42,829 nt of DNA, from the NCBI GenBank assembly GCA_016927935.1, contig JAFGLS010000213.1, positions 1 to 42,829 of the forward strand, in the 5' to 3' direction. A program made the translations under genes and the position numbers. Origin of the DNA: Syntrophaceae bacterium (GTDB lineage: Bacteria; Desulfobacterota; Syntrophia; Syntrophales; Smithellaceae). Positions 8,325 through 17,632 of this stretch are shown here, one piece after another. Position 1 is the first letter of the stretch. Each line of letters opens with the position of its first letter. The notes below the pieces were generated by a model, which was not told the origin of the DNA, searched no databases, and worked only from the letters and a program-made list of their open reading frames with translations.

Positions 8325-9224
8325 TTAACTTTTATTGATATGACTTTTGATAAAAACAGCGATTTCTTCGTTAGCTGTTCTGGCTTCGGGAAGAAATACG
8401 ACTGACTGGAAAACATGAAACAGGTCTTCCCATTCTTTGATTACGCAATCAACACCTGCTTTCTGGAGAGCCTTGGCCATGCGCAGTGAATCGCTGTGCA
8501 GCATCTCGCTTGTTCCCACGTGAATCAGCACGGGCGGCAGTCCTTTCAAATCAGCATACAAAGGAGAAATCAAAGGCAAGCGCACATCGGCATCATTGGC
8601 GTAGAGTTCCACCATATAATAAGCGCCGGAGAGAGTTATCATGGGATCAATATCGGCTTTTGTTGTTATTGTTTCACCGGTGAGGGCAAGATCAACCCAT
8701 GGCGATAAGGCAAAAACAGCAGCGGGAAGTCGCACCTTTTTATTTTTCAAGGCGATCATTGTAGAGAAGGTCAAACCGCCGCCCGCAGAATCACCGCCCA
8801 CAACAATTGATTTAGCAGCTACACCCTGATCCAAAAGCCAGCAATAAGCGCTGACTGCGTCCTCTACCGCGGCCGGATGAGGGTTTTCCGGCGCCAAACG
8901 ATAATCAACAGACAAAACTCTGGTCTGGGTTAATTCGCTCAAAACTCCGGTAATCCCTGCGTGTGTATGGGAAGAACCCATTGAGTAAGCTCCTCCGTGA
9001 AGATACAAAATGGTTGACTTATCCGTGCGGGGAGAGGCGTTCACCCATAAAGCATCCGGACCTCCGGACTCAACTTTTTCAAACTTACATCCTAAAGGTG
9101 GTTGGGAAAATGACATCATATGTTCCAAACCCTGACGCAAGAGTCCTATCGGTAAATCACGTATATTGGGAACCTTCATTGTGGACATGAAGGCCATGAC
9201 ATTTTTCGCTTCCTGACTGATCAT
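8325..9224 (-). CDS. Alpha/beta hydrolase, HSL (acetyl-esterase) family
   Basis: The 299-residue protein is of the hormone-sensitive-lipase type (alpha/beta hydrolase fold 3). It has the oxyanion-hole motif YLHGGAYSMGS, the nucleophile elbow GDSAGGG, and a C-terminal LFHVFQ with the expected catalytic His. The acid residue lies in the segment TSEMLHSDS. No signal peptide is present, so it is probably cytoplasmic and cleaves small acyl esters; the true substrate is not predictable. The ATG is preceded by AGGAGGGACGGGTAA, so the ribosome binding site lies in the last codons of the SDR gene. The SDR neighbour suggests a shared lipid or ester catabolic role. Confidence 0.92.
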   Translation of the reverse strand: MISQEAKNVMAFMSTMKVPNIRDLPIGLLRQGLEHMMSFSQPPLGCKFEKVESGGPDALWVNASPRTDKSTILYLHGGAYSMGSSHTHAGITGVLSELTQTRVLSVDYRLAPENPHPAAVEDAVSAYCWLLDQGVAAKSIVVGGDSAGGGLTFSTMIALKNKKVRLPAAVFALSPWVDLALTGETITTKADIDPMITLSGAYYMVELYANDADVRLPLISPLYADLKGLPPVLIHVGTSEMLHSDSLRMAKALQKAGVDCVIKEWEDLFHVFQSVVFLPEARTANEEIAVFIKSHINKS

Positions 9225-10061
9225 TTACCCGTCCCTCCTGAGTATTTTGTCCAAAACACGCGTCATGTAAAGCATTATAAGGTGGTACAGCGTAAAACAA
9301 TACCGTTTGAGAAAATACAGCAACTTGATATCTAATGAGGTAATTACGAGAAATTTGCGGGTGTGAATGGCATCAATAATCATATCAGCAACCTTCTCCG
9401 GTGTGATGGCAAACTTGATAAAAGAATTTTGCAGTTTTTCCTTTGATTTTTGGCTGGCATGAATATCCACAGTCTGCACGATGCCTGTATTAACCAGTCC
9501 GGGACATATTACGCTTACATCAATATCGTGTTTCCTTAAGTCATAACGCAAGACTTCAGAAATCCCTACCACAGCATGCTTCGTTGCCGCGTATGCTGCA
9601 TGCCAGGGGAGACCGATTATACCGGCCGTTGAGGACACCGAAACGATATGCCCGCCTTTCCCCGTGCGGATCATTTCCGGCACAAAGCACTCGATGCCAT
9701 GAATTACTCCCCAGAGATTCACGTTGATGATTTTTTCCCAATCGCTGTGCTGCATATCCTCTATTTGCGAAAAAAGGGCGATGCCCGCCACATTAATCAG
9801 GATATCCAAAGAACCGTACCCATTATGAATCTCTTTGGCAAATTCGGACATGACCTGATAATCGGCGACGTTCAATGCTTTAGCCATGCATACCTCGCCG
9901 CCGGCGTTGGCAATCATTTCGGATGTTTTTTTAAGGCCATCCTCATTTATATCCGTCAAGAATAGACGGCAGCCCAACGCTCCCAGAGAAATTGCCGTAG
10001 AGCGTCCTATTCCGCTGGCCGTTCCTGTAATAAAAACTTTTTTCCCCGATAAATCCCGCAT
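9225..10061 (-). CDS. Short-chain dehydrogenase/reductase (SDR)
   Basis: This is a 278-residue classical SDR oxidoreductase using NAD(P). The cofactor motif is TGTASGIG near the N-terminus, with NVAG at about residue 90. The catalytic residues appear as Ser in SVSSTAG and Tyr-x-x-x-Lys in YAATK. The C-terminal tail (ITSLDIKLLYFLKRYCFTLY) is rather hydrophobic and could associate with the membrane. GGAGGGTGAGAT lies before the ATG. It heads the run SDR, esterase, GGDEF, whose junctions abut, so the three probably form one transcript. Substrate not predictable. Confidence 0.92.
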   Translation of the reverse strand: MRDLSGKKVFITGTASGIGRSTAISLGALGCRLFLTDINEDGLKKTSEMIANAGGEVCMAKALNVADYQVMSEFAKEIHNGYGSLDILINVAGIALFSQIEDMQHSDWEKIINVNLWGVIHGIECFVPEMIRTGKGGHIVSVSSTAGIIGLPWHAAYAATKHAVVGISEVLRYDLRKHDIDVSVICPGLVNTGIVQTVDIHASQKSKEKLQNSFIKFAITPEKVADMIIDAIHTRKFLVITSLDIKLLYFLKRYCFTLYHLIMLYMTRVLDKILRRDG

Positions 10062-10184
10062 ATCTCACCCTCCAAAATCAACAGTATTAAGTGCTTCCAT
10101 AACGAAAGTTTCTTCTTTCAATTTTCGTACAGCTTTCTTCCCTAATAAAAAACAGCAGGCTTAAGCGCGGGCTCTCCACCGTCT

Positions 10185-11375
10185 TTAATGAGCGGTCAGG
10201 TACTGTACGGCTTTTTCCAATCCATCGAGAGTCAACTCGAACATGGGAAAAACCTTACCTATCATCTCAACTGTCCTGCTGTAATCCCAGTGCCTCAGCG
10301 GCATGGGATTTAACCAGACGCAATGACGGAACGTCTTGGCCAGAAATTGCAGTCTTTCCATGCTTGAACCGGATTGCTTAATTTCCAGATAAATGGCGCC
10401 ATTAGGATGCACCAGTTCATAAGGAGCCATGTTGGCATCTCCCACAATTATCACGCGGGTTTCCGAATCCCAGCGGATAAAATCGTCAACCTCCTGCGGT
10501 CTGTAGTATCTCTGCGGATCAGACCACACACGGCTGTAAATTGTATTGTGGAAAAAATAAATTTTTAAATCCTTAAACTGGGACCTGGCATAATGAAAAA
10601 GAGTTTGAACTATTTCAATGTACGGCTCCATGGACCAGCCGCCGTTATCAATAAAAAGCATTACCTTCAAACGGTCTGTCAGACGGCGGTCAAAGATTAT
10701 TTCGATCTCCCCGCCGTTACGCATGGTTTCATAAATAGTCTTGTCAATGTTCACCATATCTTTCGGGCCTGTCGGCGTCATACGGCGCAATCTTTTCATT
10801 GCTTCGCCCATTTGAACCTGCGTCAGCGGCCCTTCCTGTGAATAATCACGATAACGTCTCTCCAGGGCAACTTTGACAGCGGAATGATTTTTTGACACTC
10901 CTCCGACACGCATTCCTCCCGGATGATAGCCGGAATGTCCTACCGGCGATGTTCCCTGCGTGCCAATCCACTTGTTGCCGCCGTGGTGCGCTTCCGTCTG
11001 TTCCTTGAGCCGGTCAAGAAAATATTGAATCAGTTCTTCCGGCGTCATCTTTTTTAGCTGTTCTTTGTCAATGCCGAGAATTTCAGCCACCCCTTCAGGA
11101 TTTTGCAGCCATTCTTCCAGCATCGCACGGGCGACTTCGTTCAATTCCACCGTGGTGGGGTCTTCCAGGGAAGCATTACGGAAATGATGGGCGAATATCC
11201 TGTCATAAATATCAAAATAACGTTCGCTCTTCACCAGGATAGAACGGGCTACCGTATAGAAATCATCAAGGGAATTGACCAGTCCTTTATTCATAGCCTT
11301 CTGCAGGCGCAGAAAAGATGTTGGCGTAACGGGGACTCCGCGGTCTCTTAACGTATAGAAAAAATTAACAAACAC
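10185..11375 (-). CDS. VWA-domain protein, CoxE-like
   Basis: The 396-residue protein resembles the VWA-containing CoxE family, usually encoded beside MoxR ATPases as here. The N-terminal half is helical (LRDRGVPVTPTSFLRLQKAM). The VWA half begins near residue 230 with RLKVMLFIDNGGWSMEPYIE. The MIDAS is therefore DNGGWS rather than the standard DxSxS; the third metal ligand, usually Thr/Asp further on, is not obvious. Such pairs are thought to act as chaperones that assemble or insert metals into enzymes. The start is GTG with AGGG upstream, 9 bases after the MoxR stop. The client of this pair is not identifiable from neighbours. Confidence 0.88.
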   Translation of the reverse strand: MFVNFFYTLRDRGVPVTPTSFLRLQKAMNKGLVNSLDDFYTVARSILVKSERYFDIYDRIFAHHFRNASLEDPTTVELNEVARAMLEEWLQNPEGVAEILGIDKEQLKKMTPEELIQYFLDRLKEQTEAHHGGNKWIGTQGTSPVGHSGYHPGGMRVGGVSKNHSAVKVALERRYRDYSQEGPLTQVQMGEAMKRLRRMTPTGPKDMVNIDKTIYETMRNGGEIEIIFDRRLTDRLKVMLFIDNGGWSMEPYIEIVQTLFHYARSQFKDLKIYFFHNTIYSRVWSDPQRYYRPQEVDDFIRWDSETRVIIVGDANMAPYELVHPNGAIYLEIKQSGSSMERLQFLAKTFRHCVWLNPMPLRHWDYSRTVEMIGKVFPMFELTLDGLEKAVQYLTAH

Positions 11376-11384
11376 GATGAACCC

Positions 11385-12236
11385 TCAGCCACGCGACCTG
11401 GTAAGCTGCTGGCTTGCCTGCTGCAGGTCAGCGCTCTTCTTGAACAATACTCCCAGAAAAGGCACTCTTCCCTGGTAAAGCGTTTTGGGCTTAAAGTCCT
11501 GATCACTTTTCAGGGCGCGTATCCAGTTGATTAATTCCCGGGTCGCCGGCTTTTTCTCAATCCCGCGCAGTTCCCGCAGATGATAAAAAGTGCTGATGCA
11601 GGCCTTCATCAGATCTTCGTCCAGTTTGGGAAAATGCACTTCCACTATCAGCCGCATCATGTCGGGATCGGGAAAAGCTATGTGGTGGAAGTTGCAGCGC
11701 CCGAGAAACGGATCGGAAAGATCTTTTTTGGCATTGGATGTAATGACAATCACGGGACGATGTTTGGCCTTGATGGTCTTGTCTATCTCGATAATGTCAA
11801 ACTGCATCTGGTCAAGAACATCAAGCATGTCATCCTGAAAATCGGTGTCGGCTTTGTCAATTTCATCAATCAAAAGAACCGTTCTTTTATCGGCAGTAAA
11901 CGCCTGTCCGATCTTGCCCATTTTAATATAGGCTTCTATGTCGCTGACATCGCGTTTGGAATCGCCGAAACGGCTGTCATTGAGTCTGGTCAGGGTGTCG
12001 TACTGGTAAAGCGTTTCTATCAGCTTCATGCTCGATTTGACGTTCAGAACAATCAACGGCATTTGCAGACTTTCCGCAATAGCGTGAGCCAGCATTGTTT
12101 TTCCCGTACCCGGTTCACCCTTCAGCAAAAGGGGCATCTCCAGCACCATGGATACATTCACAATTTTGGCCAGTTCATCGTCTAAAACATATTGAGACGC
12201 CCCGCTGAACCGGGGTATATTTTTTTCAGATGACAT
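11385..12236 (-). CDS. MoxR-family AAA+ ATPase
   Basis: The 283-residue AAA+ protein has Walker A GEPGTGKTML (about residues 40-49), Walker B VLLIDEIDKAD, sensor-1 VIVITSNAKKDLSDPFLGRC with an arginine finger in the same stretch, and a helical lid. It belongs to the MoxR group that works with VWA proteins, and the next gene (9 bases on) encodes one. A strong AAAAGGAG lies before the ATG. ATP hydrolysis is expected to drive remodelling of a partner enzyme in the cytoplasm. There is no sign of a wider defence or cofactor cluster around it. Confidence 0.93.
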   Translation of the reverse strand: MSSEKNIPRFSGASQYVLDDELAKIVNVSMVLEMPLLLKGEPGTGKTMLAHAIAESLQMPLIVLNVKSSMKLIETLYQYDTLTRLNDSRFGDSKRDVSDIEAYIKMGKIGQAFTADKRTVLLIDEIDKADTDFQDDMLDVLDQMQFDIIEIDKTIKAKHRPVIVITSNAKKDLSDPFLGRCNFHHIAFPDPDMMRLIVEVHFPKLDEDLMKACISTFYHLRELRGIEKKPATRELINWIRALKSDQDFKPKTLYQGRVPFLGVLFKKSADLQQASQQLTRSRG

Positions 12237-12362
12237 GTATAAACTCCTTTTGCCCTTTATATGAAACGCAAAACGTCAGCAAAGGGCCAATCTATAATTT
12301 TTAACGATGGCTTTCTTATCCGATTATGAAGGATTTTACCAGTCGTTTTTAATTTCGCTTAG

Positions 12363-13871
12363 TTATTGATTTATTTCAGTTTTTAGTTGTGGCCGTTTGT
12401 CAAACCACGGTTTCGCTTTTTCCAGTTGAGACGCAAGCCGAAACAAAGTGACTTCATCCCCGAAAGGCGCGATAAACTGAACACCGCAGGGCATACCGTT
12501 TTCATCCCACTGCAGGGGCACATTCATCGCCGGCTGGCCTGTGAAATTGGCTAATTGGGTAAATGGAGTTCTGGCAAGAGTCTGTATAGCTATTTTATTT
12601 ACCATTCCGGAGAGCTTCGCCAGAAAGCCAAGTTTCAGAAAACTTATTATTTCCATGGCTACCTTTTCGTACGATTTCGGCAGAAGTTCGCCTATTTTTG
12701 CCGCAGGGTATGCCACCGTCGGAGTGAGATATAAATCGTATTTTAAATGAAATCGCCCCATCGCTCTGGCGGCAACGTCCCATTCGCGTATCGCTTCCAC
12801 AAAATCCACCGCGCTGTAACAGTGGCCGAGTTGGCCGAAAAACCATGTGGTAATTTCAAAATCTTTCCGGCCCACTTTTTTATTCAGTAATGTTTCAGCC
12901 AACCTGATATCTGCGGCAATCTCTCCAAAATAAAGAGTAAAATAAGTGTTTGCCAATCTAATCCCATCTATCTCGGGCTTTGCCTCTTCCACCTTGTGAC
13001 CCAGGTCTTCCAGCAATTTGGCGGTTTTCAGAACTGCCTGCTTGCAATACTCATGCGTTCCTGTACCCAGAGGAGATTCTGTATTGAAGGCGATTTTTAA
13101 TATGCCGGGCTCACGATTTACTTCCTCGCTGTACGGCATTTCCGGAGGCTTGATGACGTATGGCGCTCCCGGATCGGCGCCCTGAATTGCATCGAGAATT
13201 GCGGCGCAGTCCCGCACCGATTTAGTAAGCGCATTCTCAATCGCCGCGCCCTGCCAGAGTTCTCCCATTTTCGGTCCTGAAGGAGTCCGTCCACGTGAGG
13301 TTTTCAAACCCACCAAACCGCAATAACAAGCCGGAATGCGGATAGAGCCCCCACCGTCTCCTCCTGATGCGATGGGCACCATTCCCGAAGCCACAGCCAC
13401 AGCCGAACCTCCGCTGGATCCGCCGCAGGTTCGTTCGGTATTCCACGGATTTCGTGTCGGGCCGAATAATTCCGGCTCGGTTATGCCCATCAAACCGAAT
13501 TCCGGAGTGTTGGTTTTCCCTAAAGTAATTAACCCAGCTTTCCGGAAACGTTTGACTATTTCACTGTCGTGATCGGGGATATAATCCTTATAGGCGCGGC
13601 AACCGCTTGTAAATCTAACTCCGGCACAATAACTGATTAAATCCTTCAATAGAAATGGAACTCCCGCGAATGTCCCTTCCGGCAAAGCACTTTGCGCTGC
13701 CTGGCGGCCCATATCAAACATCGGGGTTACAACCGCATTAAGTAGAGGATTCAGTTTCTCAATGCGGTCTATCGCTTCTTCGCAAAGCTCAAGGGGCGAA
13801 ACTTTTTTCTCCCGCACAAGTTTTGCCAGTCCCACCCCGTCGTACTGATCATATTCAGCAAAGCCCGGCAT
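12363..13871 (-). CDS. Amidase (amidase signature family)
   Basis: The 502-residue amidase-signature enzyme has the catalytic Lys in [12 protein letters not shown] and the Gly/Ser-rich signature [19 protein letters not shown], followed by [20 protein letters not shown], which supply the Ser-cisSer-Lys triad. The C-terminal [13 protein letters not shown] and [10 protein letters not shown] are also typical. Such enzymes hydrolyse amides, and members include 6-aminohexanoate-cyclic-dimer hydrolases and GatA. It is not in a gatCAB operon, so a tRNA amidotransferase role is unlikely. There is no signal peptide. The ATG has AGGAGGG 13 bases upstream. It appears monocistronic. Confidence 0.92.
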   Translation of the reverse strand: MPGFAEYDQYDGVGLAKLVREKKVSPLELCEEAIDRIEKLNPLLNAVVTPMFDMGRQAAQSALPEGTFAGVPFLLKDLISYCAGVRFTSGCRAYKDYIPDHDSEIVKRFRKAGLITLGKTNTPEFGLMGITEPELFGPTRNPWNTERTCGGSSGGSAVAVASGMVPIASGGDGGGSIRIPACYCGLVGLKTSRGRTPSGPKMGELWQGAAIENALTKSVRDCAAILDAIQGADPGAPYVIKPPEMPYSEEVNREPGILKIAFNTESPLGTGTHEYCKQAVLKTAKLLEDLGHKVEEAKPEIDGIRLANTYFTLYFGEIAADIRLAETLLNKKVGRKDFEITTWFFGQLGHCYSAVDFVEAIREWDVAARAMGRFHLKYDLYLTPTVAYPAAKIGELLPKSYEKVAMEIISFLKLGFLAKLSGMVNKIAIQTLARTPFTQLANFTGQPAMNVPLQWDENGMPCGVQFIAPFGDEVTLFRLASQLEKAKPWFDKRPQLKTEINQ

Positions 13872-13958
13872 GATAAAATGTCACCCTCCTATGATGATTA
13901 TTATCTATAACACAAAAATATTTTAAATCACGAATATAATACCCCAAAGCAAGCTTTA

Positions 13959-14069
13959 GGGTACTATATCCTCCGCTGTGTCCCGACATAGTCGGGATTC
14001 GACTTACCAATCTGACTGTGCCTATAGTGACATTTAGGTTATTCGCTTGTCATATTTGAGTCTCACAAC
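13959..14069. repeat. Dispersed intergenic repeat, copy A
   Basis: This copy shares blocks with 16691-16858 in the same order: gggtactata, cctccgctgtg, a cccgac/gtcggg inverted repeat, ttcgacttac, and a conserved end atttgagtctcacaaca. It fills the gap between the amidase and ompH genes and ends directly at the ompH terminator. No ORF is seen. It is possibly a non-autonomous mobile or REP-like element. Confidence 0.6.
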
Positions 14070-14104
14070 AAAAAAGGCTTCCGGCAAAAACCAGAAACCT
14101 TTTT
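14070..14104 (-). terminator. Intrinsic terminator of the ompH gene
   Basis: On the minus strand AAAAAGGTTTCTGG and CCGGAAGCCTTTTT form a 14-bp stem (two G-U pairs) with a six-base loop, ending in a T-rich tract. It lies 25 bases beyond the ompH stop codon. Confidence 0.8.
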
Positions 14105-14128
14105 GTTTATTTCATCTTTATGAAATAG

Positions 14129-14668
14129 TTATTTTTTCTGCGAATCATACGTCTTCAGAACTTTGTCCGTCAGGTCAAGACTATCTTCGATAAGAAGGGC
14201 TGACCTTTTATCCAATATAATCGTAAACTTTTCACTGCTGGCAATTTTCTTAATAATCTGCTGAACATCCGTAAAGATTTTTTGCATAAACTCATTATTC
14301 TTTTTTCTCAATTGCTCATCATATTCAACTCTCATTTTGTTTAAATCATTTATTTCTTTAGTCAGTTTTTGACGCTTTTCCTTCCATGCCGGGGAATCCT
14401 GTTTGGCCTTCTTCAGATCTTTGTCCATGCCGGCAATCTTGTCATTTTTTTCCTTGATTATCGCTCTTTTTGATTCTATTTCTTTCTGTAATGTTGCCTG
14501 GGCGTTTTTCGCGGCCTTGGACTCTCTCAAGATTTTAGTTATATCAACAAAACCAATTTTTTGAGGTGATCCGCTTTCCGCCACCACAATATTGGCAAAC
14601 CCGATACTGAGCATAAAAGCAGCAATGACTCCTAACAATAATCTTAAAAATTTATTTTTTTCTTTCAC
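14129..14668 (-). CDS. OmpH/Skp family periplasmic chaperone
   Basis: The product of about 179 residues has a signal peptide (FLRLLLGVIAAFMLSIGFAN, cleavage near VVAES). The mature protein opens with IGFVDITKILRESKAAKNAQ, then a long coiled coil (residues about 55-140), then KFTIILDKRSALLIEDSLDL. This is the usual OmpH/Skp layout, a trimeric holdase for outer-membrane proteins in the periplasm. The frame can be extended to a TTG at 14698, but GGAG stands eight bases before the GTG at 14668, which is chosen. Unlike the usual arrangement it is not beside bamA, lpxD or fabZ in this window, so it may be an extra copy. Confidence 0.85.
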   Translation of the reverse strand: MKEKNKFLRLLLGVIAAFMLSIGFANIVVAESGSPQKIGFVDITKILRESKAAKNAQATLQKEIESKRAIIKEKNDKIAGMDKDLKKAKQDSPAWKEKRQKLTKEINDLNKMRVEYDEQLRKKNNEFMQKIFTDVQQIIKKIASSEKFTIILDKRSALLIEDSLDLTDKVLKTYDSQKK

Positions 14669-14823
14669 AAAAACATCTCCTTCCCCTTGCGGAAACAACT
14701 TTTAATTATTTTGCATTTGACGCGATTATTTCTATGGCATGATTAAGATTTTCTATATCCTTTTGTCAATAAAATATTTACAGTCCGGATTTAAATCTTT
14801 CAATATCCATGAGCAGTCCCGTT

Positions 14824-15570
14824 TCATTTCCCATTCAAACCCTCTACAAAAGCAAGAACATTCTTACCCAGAACGCCGTGGTTATAGCCGCCCTCCAGAA
14901 TACCGAAACAACCGCCTTTATTACGTTTGGCTGCCTCTGCAACAAGATTCCCCATGTATTTGTAGTCTTCGGTTTTCAGAAGTCCGCCCCAGTCGTCCTC
15001 GTGATTGTCAAAACCGGCAGACACGGCAATCATATCGGCTTTTGTTTCCGCCAGAGCATCCTGCACACCTTTTAAATATTGATTGCGATTGGATGAGGCG
15101 GGATTATAAATCACCACATATCCCTTGGTCCCCAGAATATTGACATTGCCGTCTCCGTAATGCAGATCAAAATCCAGGATAAAAGCTTTTTTGATTTTAT
15201 TTTCCCTTCTGAGCTTTTCCAGCGCTATTGCCATATTGTTGAAATAGCAAAATCCCCAGGCGCTTTCTGAAGAAGCATGGTGGCCCGGCGGACGGATGAC
15301 AGCAAAGCAGGGTTCAGTCAGCCCGATTTGCGCCGCTTTTATCGCGCCACCGGCTGCGAGCGCGGCAATGTTATAGACGCCCTCGCGTTCAACCGACCTC
15401 ACATGATCGGGGGTGTGCACCTTGAGAATGTCTTCCTCTGTTGCCGCGACCGGTTCAACAAAAGTTACCTTACCGCGCAGAGCTTTTTCCACAGCCTGTA
15501 TGCGGCCTGCCGCCGCGGCAGGATCGGTTGTATAAACTTCGTTATAGTCTTCATGATAAACAACTTTCAT
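14824..15570 (-). CDS. Histone-deacetylase-family (AcuC/HDAC-like) amidohydrolase
   Basis: The 248-residue protein has the zinc-deacetylase motifs of the arginase/HDAC fold. These are RPPGHHA (catalytic His pair), WGFCYFNNMAIA, DFDLHYGDG (metal ligands Asp and His), SAGFDNHEDDWGGL (metal-binding Asp) and LEGGYNHGVLG. It is shorter than many bacterial members (usually about 300-350), with a compact N-terminus, but no catalytic motif is lost. It probably removes acetyl or another acyl group from a protein lysine or small amine in the cytoplasm. GGAGG lies seven bases before the ATG. A sirtuin gene lies 2 kb away. Confidence 0.92.
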   Translation of the reverse strand: MKVVYHEDYNEVYTTDPAAAAGRIQAVEKALRGKVTFVEPVAATEEDILKVHTPDHVRSVEREGVYNIAALAAGGAIKAAQIGLTEPCFAVIRPPGHHASSESAWGFCYFNNMAIALEKLRRENKIKKAFILDFDLHYGDGNVNILGTKGYVVIYNPASSNRNQYLKGVQDALAETKADMIAVSAGFDNHEDDWGGLLKTEDYKYMGNLVAEAAKRNKGGCFGILEGGYNHGVLGKNVLAFVEGLNGK

Positions 15571-15584
15571 ACAATCCTCCTTAT

Positions 15585-15614
15585 GTCATCTCGACCTGTT
15601 GGGAGAGATCTTTA
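15585..15614. repeat. Short dispersed repeat (tcatctcgac...gagatctt)
   Basis: The sequence tcatctcgac-n(5)-gggagagatctt resembles tcatttcgac-n(4)-aggagaaatctt at 26137-26162. Motifs of this form are a common intergenic repeat class in bacteria. It lies upstream of the HDAC-like gene. Confidence 0.45.
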
Positions 15615-15674
15615 TTCGTAACTCGAATCAAATAGAACCGTCCCCTTTTTTCCTTTCAGTAATATCTGTGAAAC

Positions 15675-16625
15675 TCATAGTTGTACCTCCCAGCTAATTT
15701 TTTTTATCATTTTCCAATTCCCATCTTCTTTTTGTTTATGCATTTCCAAAGTTGTTGTCGAGACATCCAGACCACCAGATGATCTTTCTATTATCAATTC
15801 GTCCTCGCCATCACTGTCTACATCTAACATCCCGCATATTGTCATATAGTCTTCATCTTGCTCGCCTGTAATAAAATGCACATTATGATTTTTAGCGCTA
15901 AATATCATTTTATCGTCCCAATAACTCCACTGGCGTTTATTCCATGGTTTTTTAAAAGAAAAATTGTATATACCTAAGTACAATTCACCGTTGTGATCAG
16001 ATATCTTATCAAGAAGCTCTAAATTGTCTTCATATAACGACATTTTTTGTGTTTTGGTTCTATCTTCAACCATTAGATATAGTTTGGCTTTGGCAAGCTT
16101 TGCAATTTTATCCACTTCTTCTCGCGGTAGCGTGGTGTAAACTTTTTTCTTTACTTCTTTATACGTTTCCGGCACGGCAAGACATCTAACTGCACTGCCT
16201 TTTATTGAGATACTTTCTCTTCCATAAGCCGAGCCTTGGTTGATATCCTTAGCTGATAATTCTTCTTCATAAGTCCAATCCAGTTCATTATTCAATTTTC
16301 CGATTTTTACATTGTAAATTTCTCCTATTTTCTCCCCACCCAAAAGTATTTTAAATTTCTTTTTTTCGGTAAATAGTTTGTTTAATTTTGATACGCCAAA
16401 TTTTTTCAATGCGTCTTGAGAACTATAAATAATGTTATTATGAACTATAAAAAATTTTTGAAATCTGATACTAACACCAGGCGCATCATACATATACAAT
16501 CCGTCAGGAAGTTTTATTTTTGCTTTTTCCGCTGCCGATAAGGGTATTGCAAAACACAGCATCACCATCACTAATATAAACTTCCAAAGCACTCCATTAC
16601 TGCCAAACGAATTTTTTTGATTCAT
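15675..16625 (-). CDS. Exported protein of unknown function with a DxDSDGxxE calcium-like motif
   Basis: The 316-residue product has a signal peptide (LWKFILVMVMLCFAIPLSAA, cleavage near AAEKA). The mature part is probably periplasmic. Near the C-terminus GMLDVDSDGEDELIIE resembles the Ca-binding loop of FG-GAP/VCBS-type repeats (DxDxDGxxE), followed by a strand-rich end (LDVSTTTLEMHKQ). Only one such loop is visible, so it is not a full integrin-type propeller. GGAGGGTGGC precedes the ATG. It is flanked on its upstream side by a dispersed repeat. Function unknown. Confidence 0.7.
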   Translation of the reverse strand: MNQKNSFGSNGVLWKFILVMVMLCFAIPLSAAEKAKIKLPDGLYMYDAPGVSIRFQKFFIVHNNIIYSSQDALKKFGVSKLNKLFTEKKKFKILLGGEKIGEIYNVKIGKLNNELDWTYEEELSAKDINQGSAYGRESISIKGSAVRCLAVPETYKEVKKKVYTTLPREEVDKIAKLAKAKLYLMVEDRTKTQKMSLYEDNLELLDKISDHNGELYLGIYNFSFKKPWNKRQWSYWDDKMIFSAKNHNVHFITGEQDEDYMTICGMLDVDSDGEDELIIERSSGGLDVSTTTLEMHKQKEDGNWKMIKKISWEVQL

Positions 16626-16690
16626 GCCACCCTCCGTAAATTTTCACGTTCCTTTTTTCTTTTTAAGCGTTTTGTTCTTCTCCATGATCA

Positions 16691-16858
16691 CGGGTACTAT
16701 AGTACCCTCCGCTGTGCGGGATAATTCCACTTCCGCTTCGAACGTCGTCCCGACTTGTCGGGACTCGTTCTCAGCGAGTGTCATTACCTCCGCTGTGCGG
16801 GATTGTTCGACTTACAAATTTCAATGTACTTCGTTTTTGAAATTTGAGTCTCACAACA
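16691..16858. repeat. Dispersed intergenic repeat, copy B
   Basis: This is a longer copy of the element at 13959-14069, with the same terminal block atttgagtctcacaaca. Inside, cctccgctgtgcgggat occurs twice (16706 and 16787), and cccgacttgtcggg is an inverted repeat. It overlaps the 3' end of the NRDE gene and supplies that gene's last codons and stop. Confidence 0.6.
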
Positions 16859-17610
16859 AAAGAAAAACGGCTGGTAATCCAGGGCTCTTTCTGTCCATCA
16901 AATACTTTTTCCACAAACCTGACGCGCCTGTTTTTGCCGATAAGCAAAATCGTGGAAGAGCGCGTGCCGTAAATCTGGGTTTCAGTGAGAATCGGTGACA
17001 AAAGCCGCTCCCATTCCAAGCCAACTCCGGTCGAAGGTAACTTATTGTCCGGTGGAACATGGCGGTCAGCCAGCAGAGCGAACAGCGCTTCTTCAAGAGC
17101 TTCGCCTTTTTTCTTGAGTGCGGCTTTCAGCATTTTTCTGCCTCTCGCAACTTTGGGCCACGGCGAATTCAGAAGATGGTTGCTTAAACCATAAATTCCG
17201 GGTTTGAGTTTTTTATTTTCCCCGCGATTGGAAAAAACAAAAAGATTATTATCATCACCCAAAAGCAGATTAAAGCCGTTATACTTATCCGCCTGCGAAG
17301 AAATTTTTTTCAGGTATTTATCAGGAGCTTGATTTCCGGTAAGATAGCTGCTTACCAACCGGCCCCGCGACGGAGCACCACTTTTCAATGAGGAAGGTTC
17401 GCGATAATTGGTGACTGCGGCAAATTTTCCGCTTTTTGTTATGCCCAGCCATGTGCCGCCTTCTTTCATGTCGCGCCCGGCAAGCACCCGCGGGTGATCT
17501 TTCCAGAAATCAGCGGAAGATGACGGCCGCTCGTAAAATTCATCACGGTTGGCCGCCAGAACCAGTCTGTATGACGGATGAACATTGTAGGCAAAGACTA
17601 TCAGGCACAT
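16771..17610 (-). CDS. NRDE family protein (TANGO2-like)
   Basis: The 279-residue protein begins MCLIVFAYNVHPSYRLVLAA, then NRDEFYERP, the family signature, with a conserved Cys2 exposed if Met is removed (an N-terminal nucleophile arrangement). Later motifs AGRDMKEGGTWLGI and FAAVTNYREP also fit. The eukaryotic relative TANGO2 has been linked to haem or lipid handling; the bacterial role is not settled. It follows the sirtuin gene by 22 bases and is probably the last gene of the aro transcript. The final 30 or so residues (from about RFSFVVRLKF) come from dispersed repeat B, so the native C-terminus has been replaced or extended. Confidence 0.88.
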   Translation of the reverse strand: MCLIVFAYNVHPSYRLVLAANRDEFYERPSSSADFWKDHPRVLAGRDMKEGGTWLGITKSGKFAAVTNYREPSSLKSGAPSRGRLVSSYLTGNQAPDKYLKKISSQADKYNGFNLLLGDDNNLFVFSNRGENKKLKPGIYGLSNHLLNSPWPKVARGRKMLKAALKKKGEALEEALFALLADRHVPPDNKLPSTGVGLEWERLLSPILTETQIYGTRSSTILLIGKNRRVRFVEKVFDGQKEPWITSRFSFVVRLKFQKRSTLKFVSRTIPHSGGNDTR

Positions 17611-17632
17611 CAGACTCTACACAAACCAAAGC

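Noticed and set aside
10185-12236. MoxR/VWA genes as part of an anti-phage (ternary) system
   Set aside because: No effector, protease or nuclease gene is adjacent, and the pair matches the housekeeping MoxR/CoxE-like type.
12363-13871. Amidase as GatA of the tRNA amidotransferase
   Set aside because: No gatB or gatC nearby, and the sequence resembles the broader amidase group; GatA cannot be claimed.
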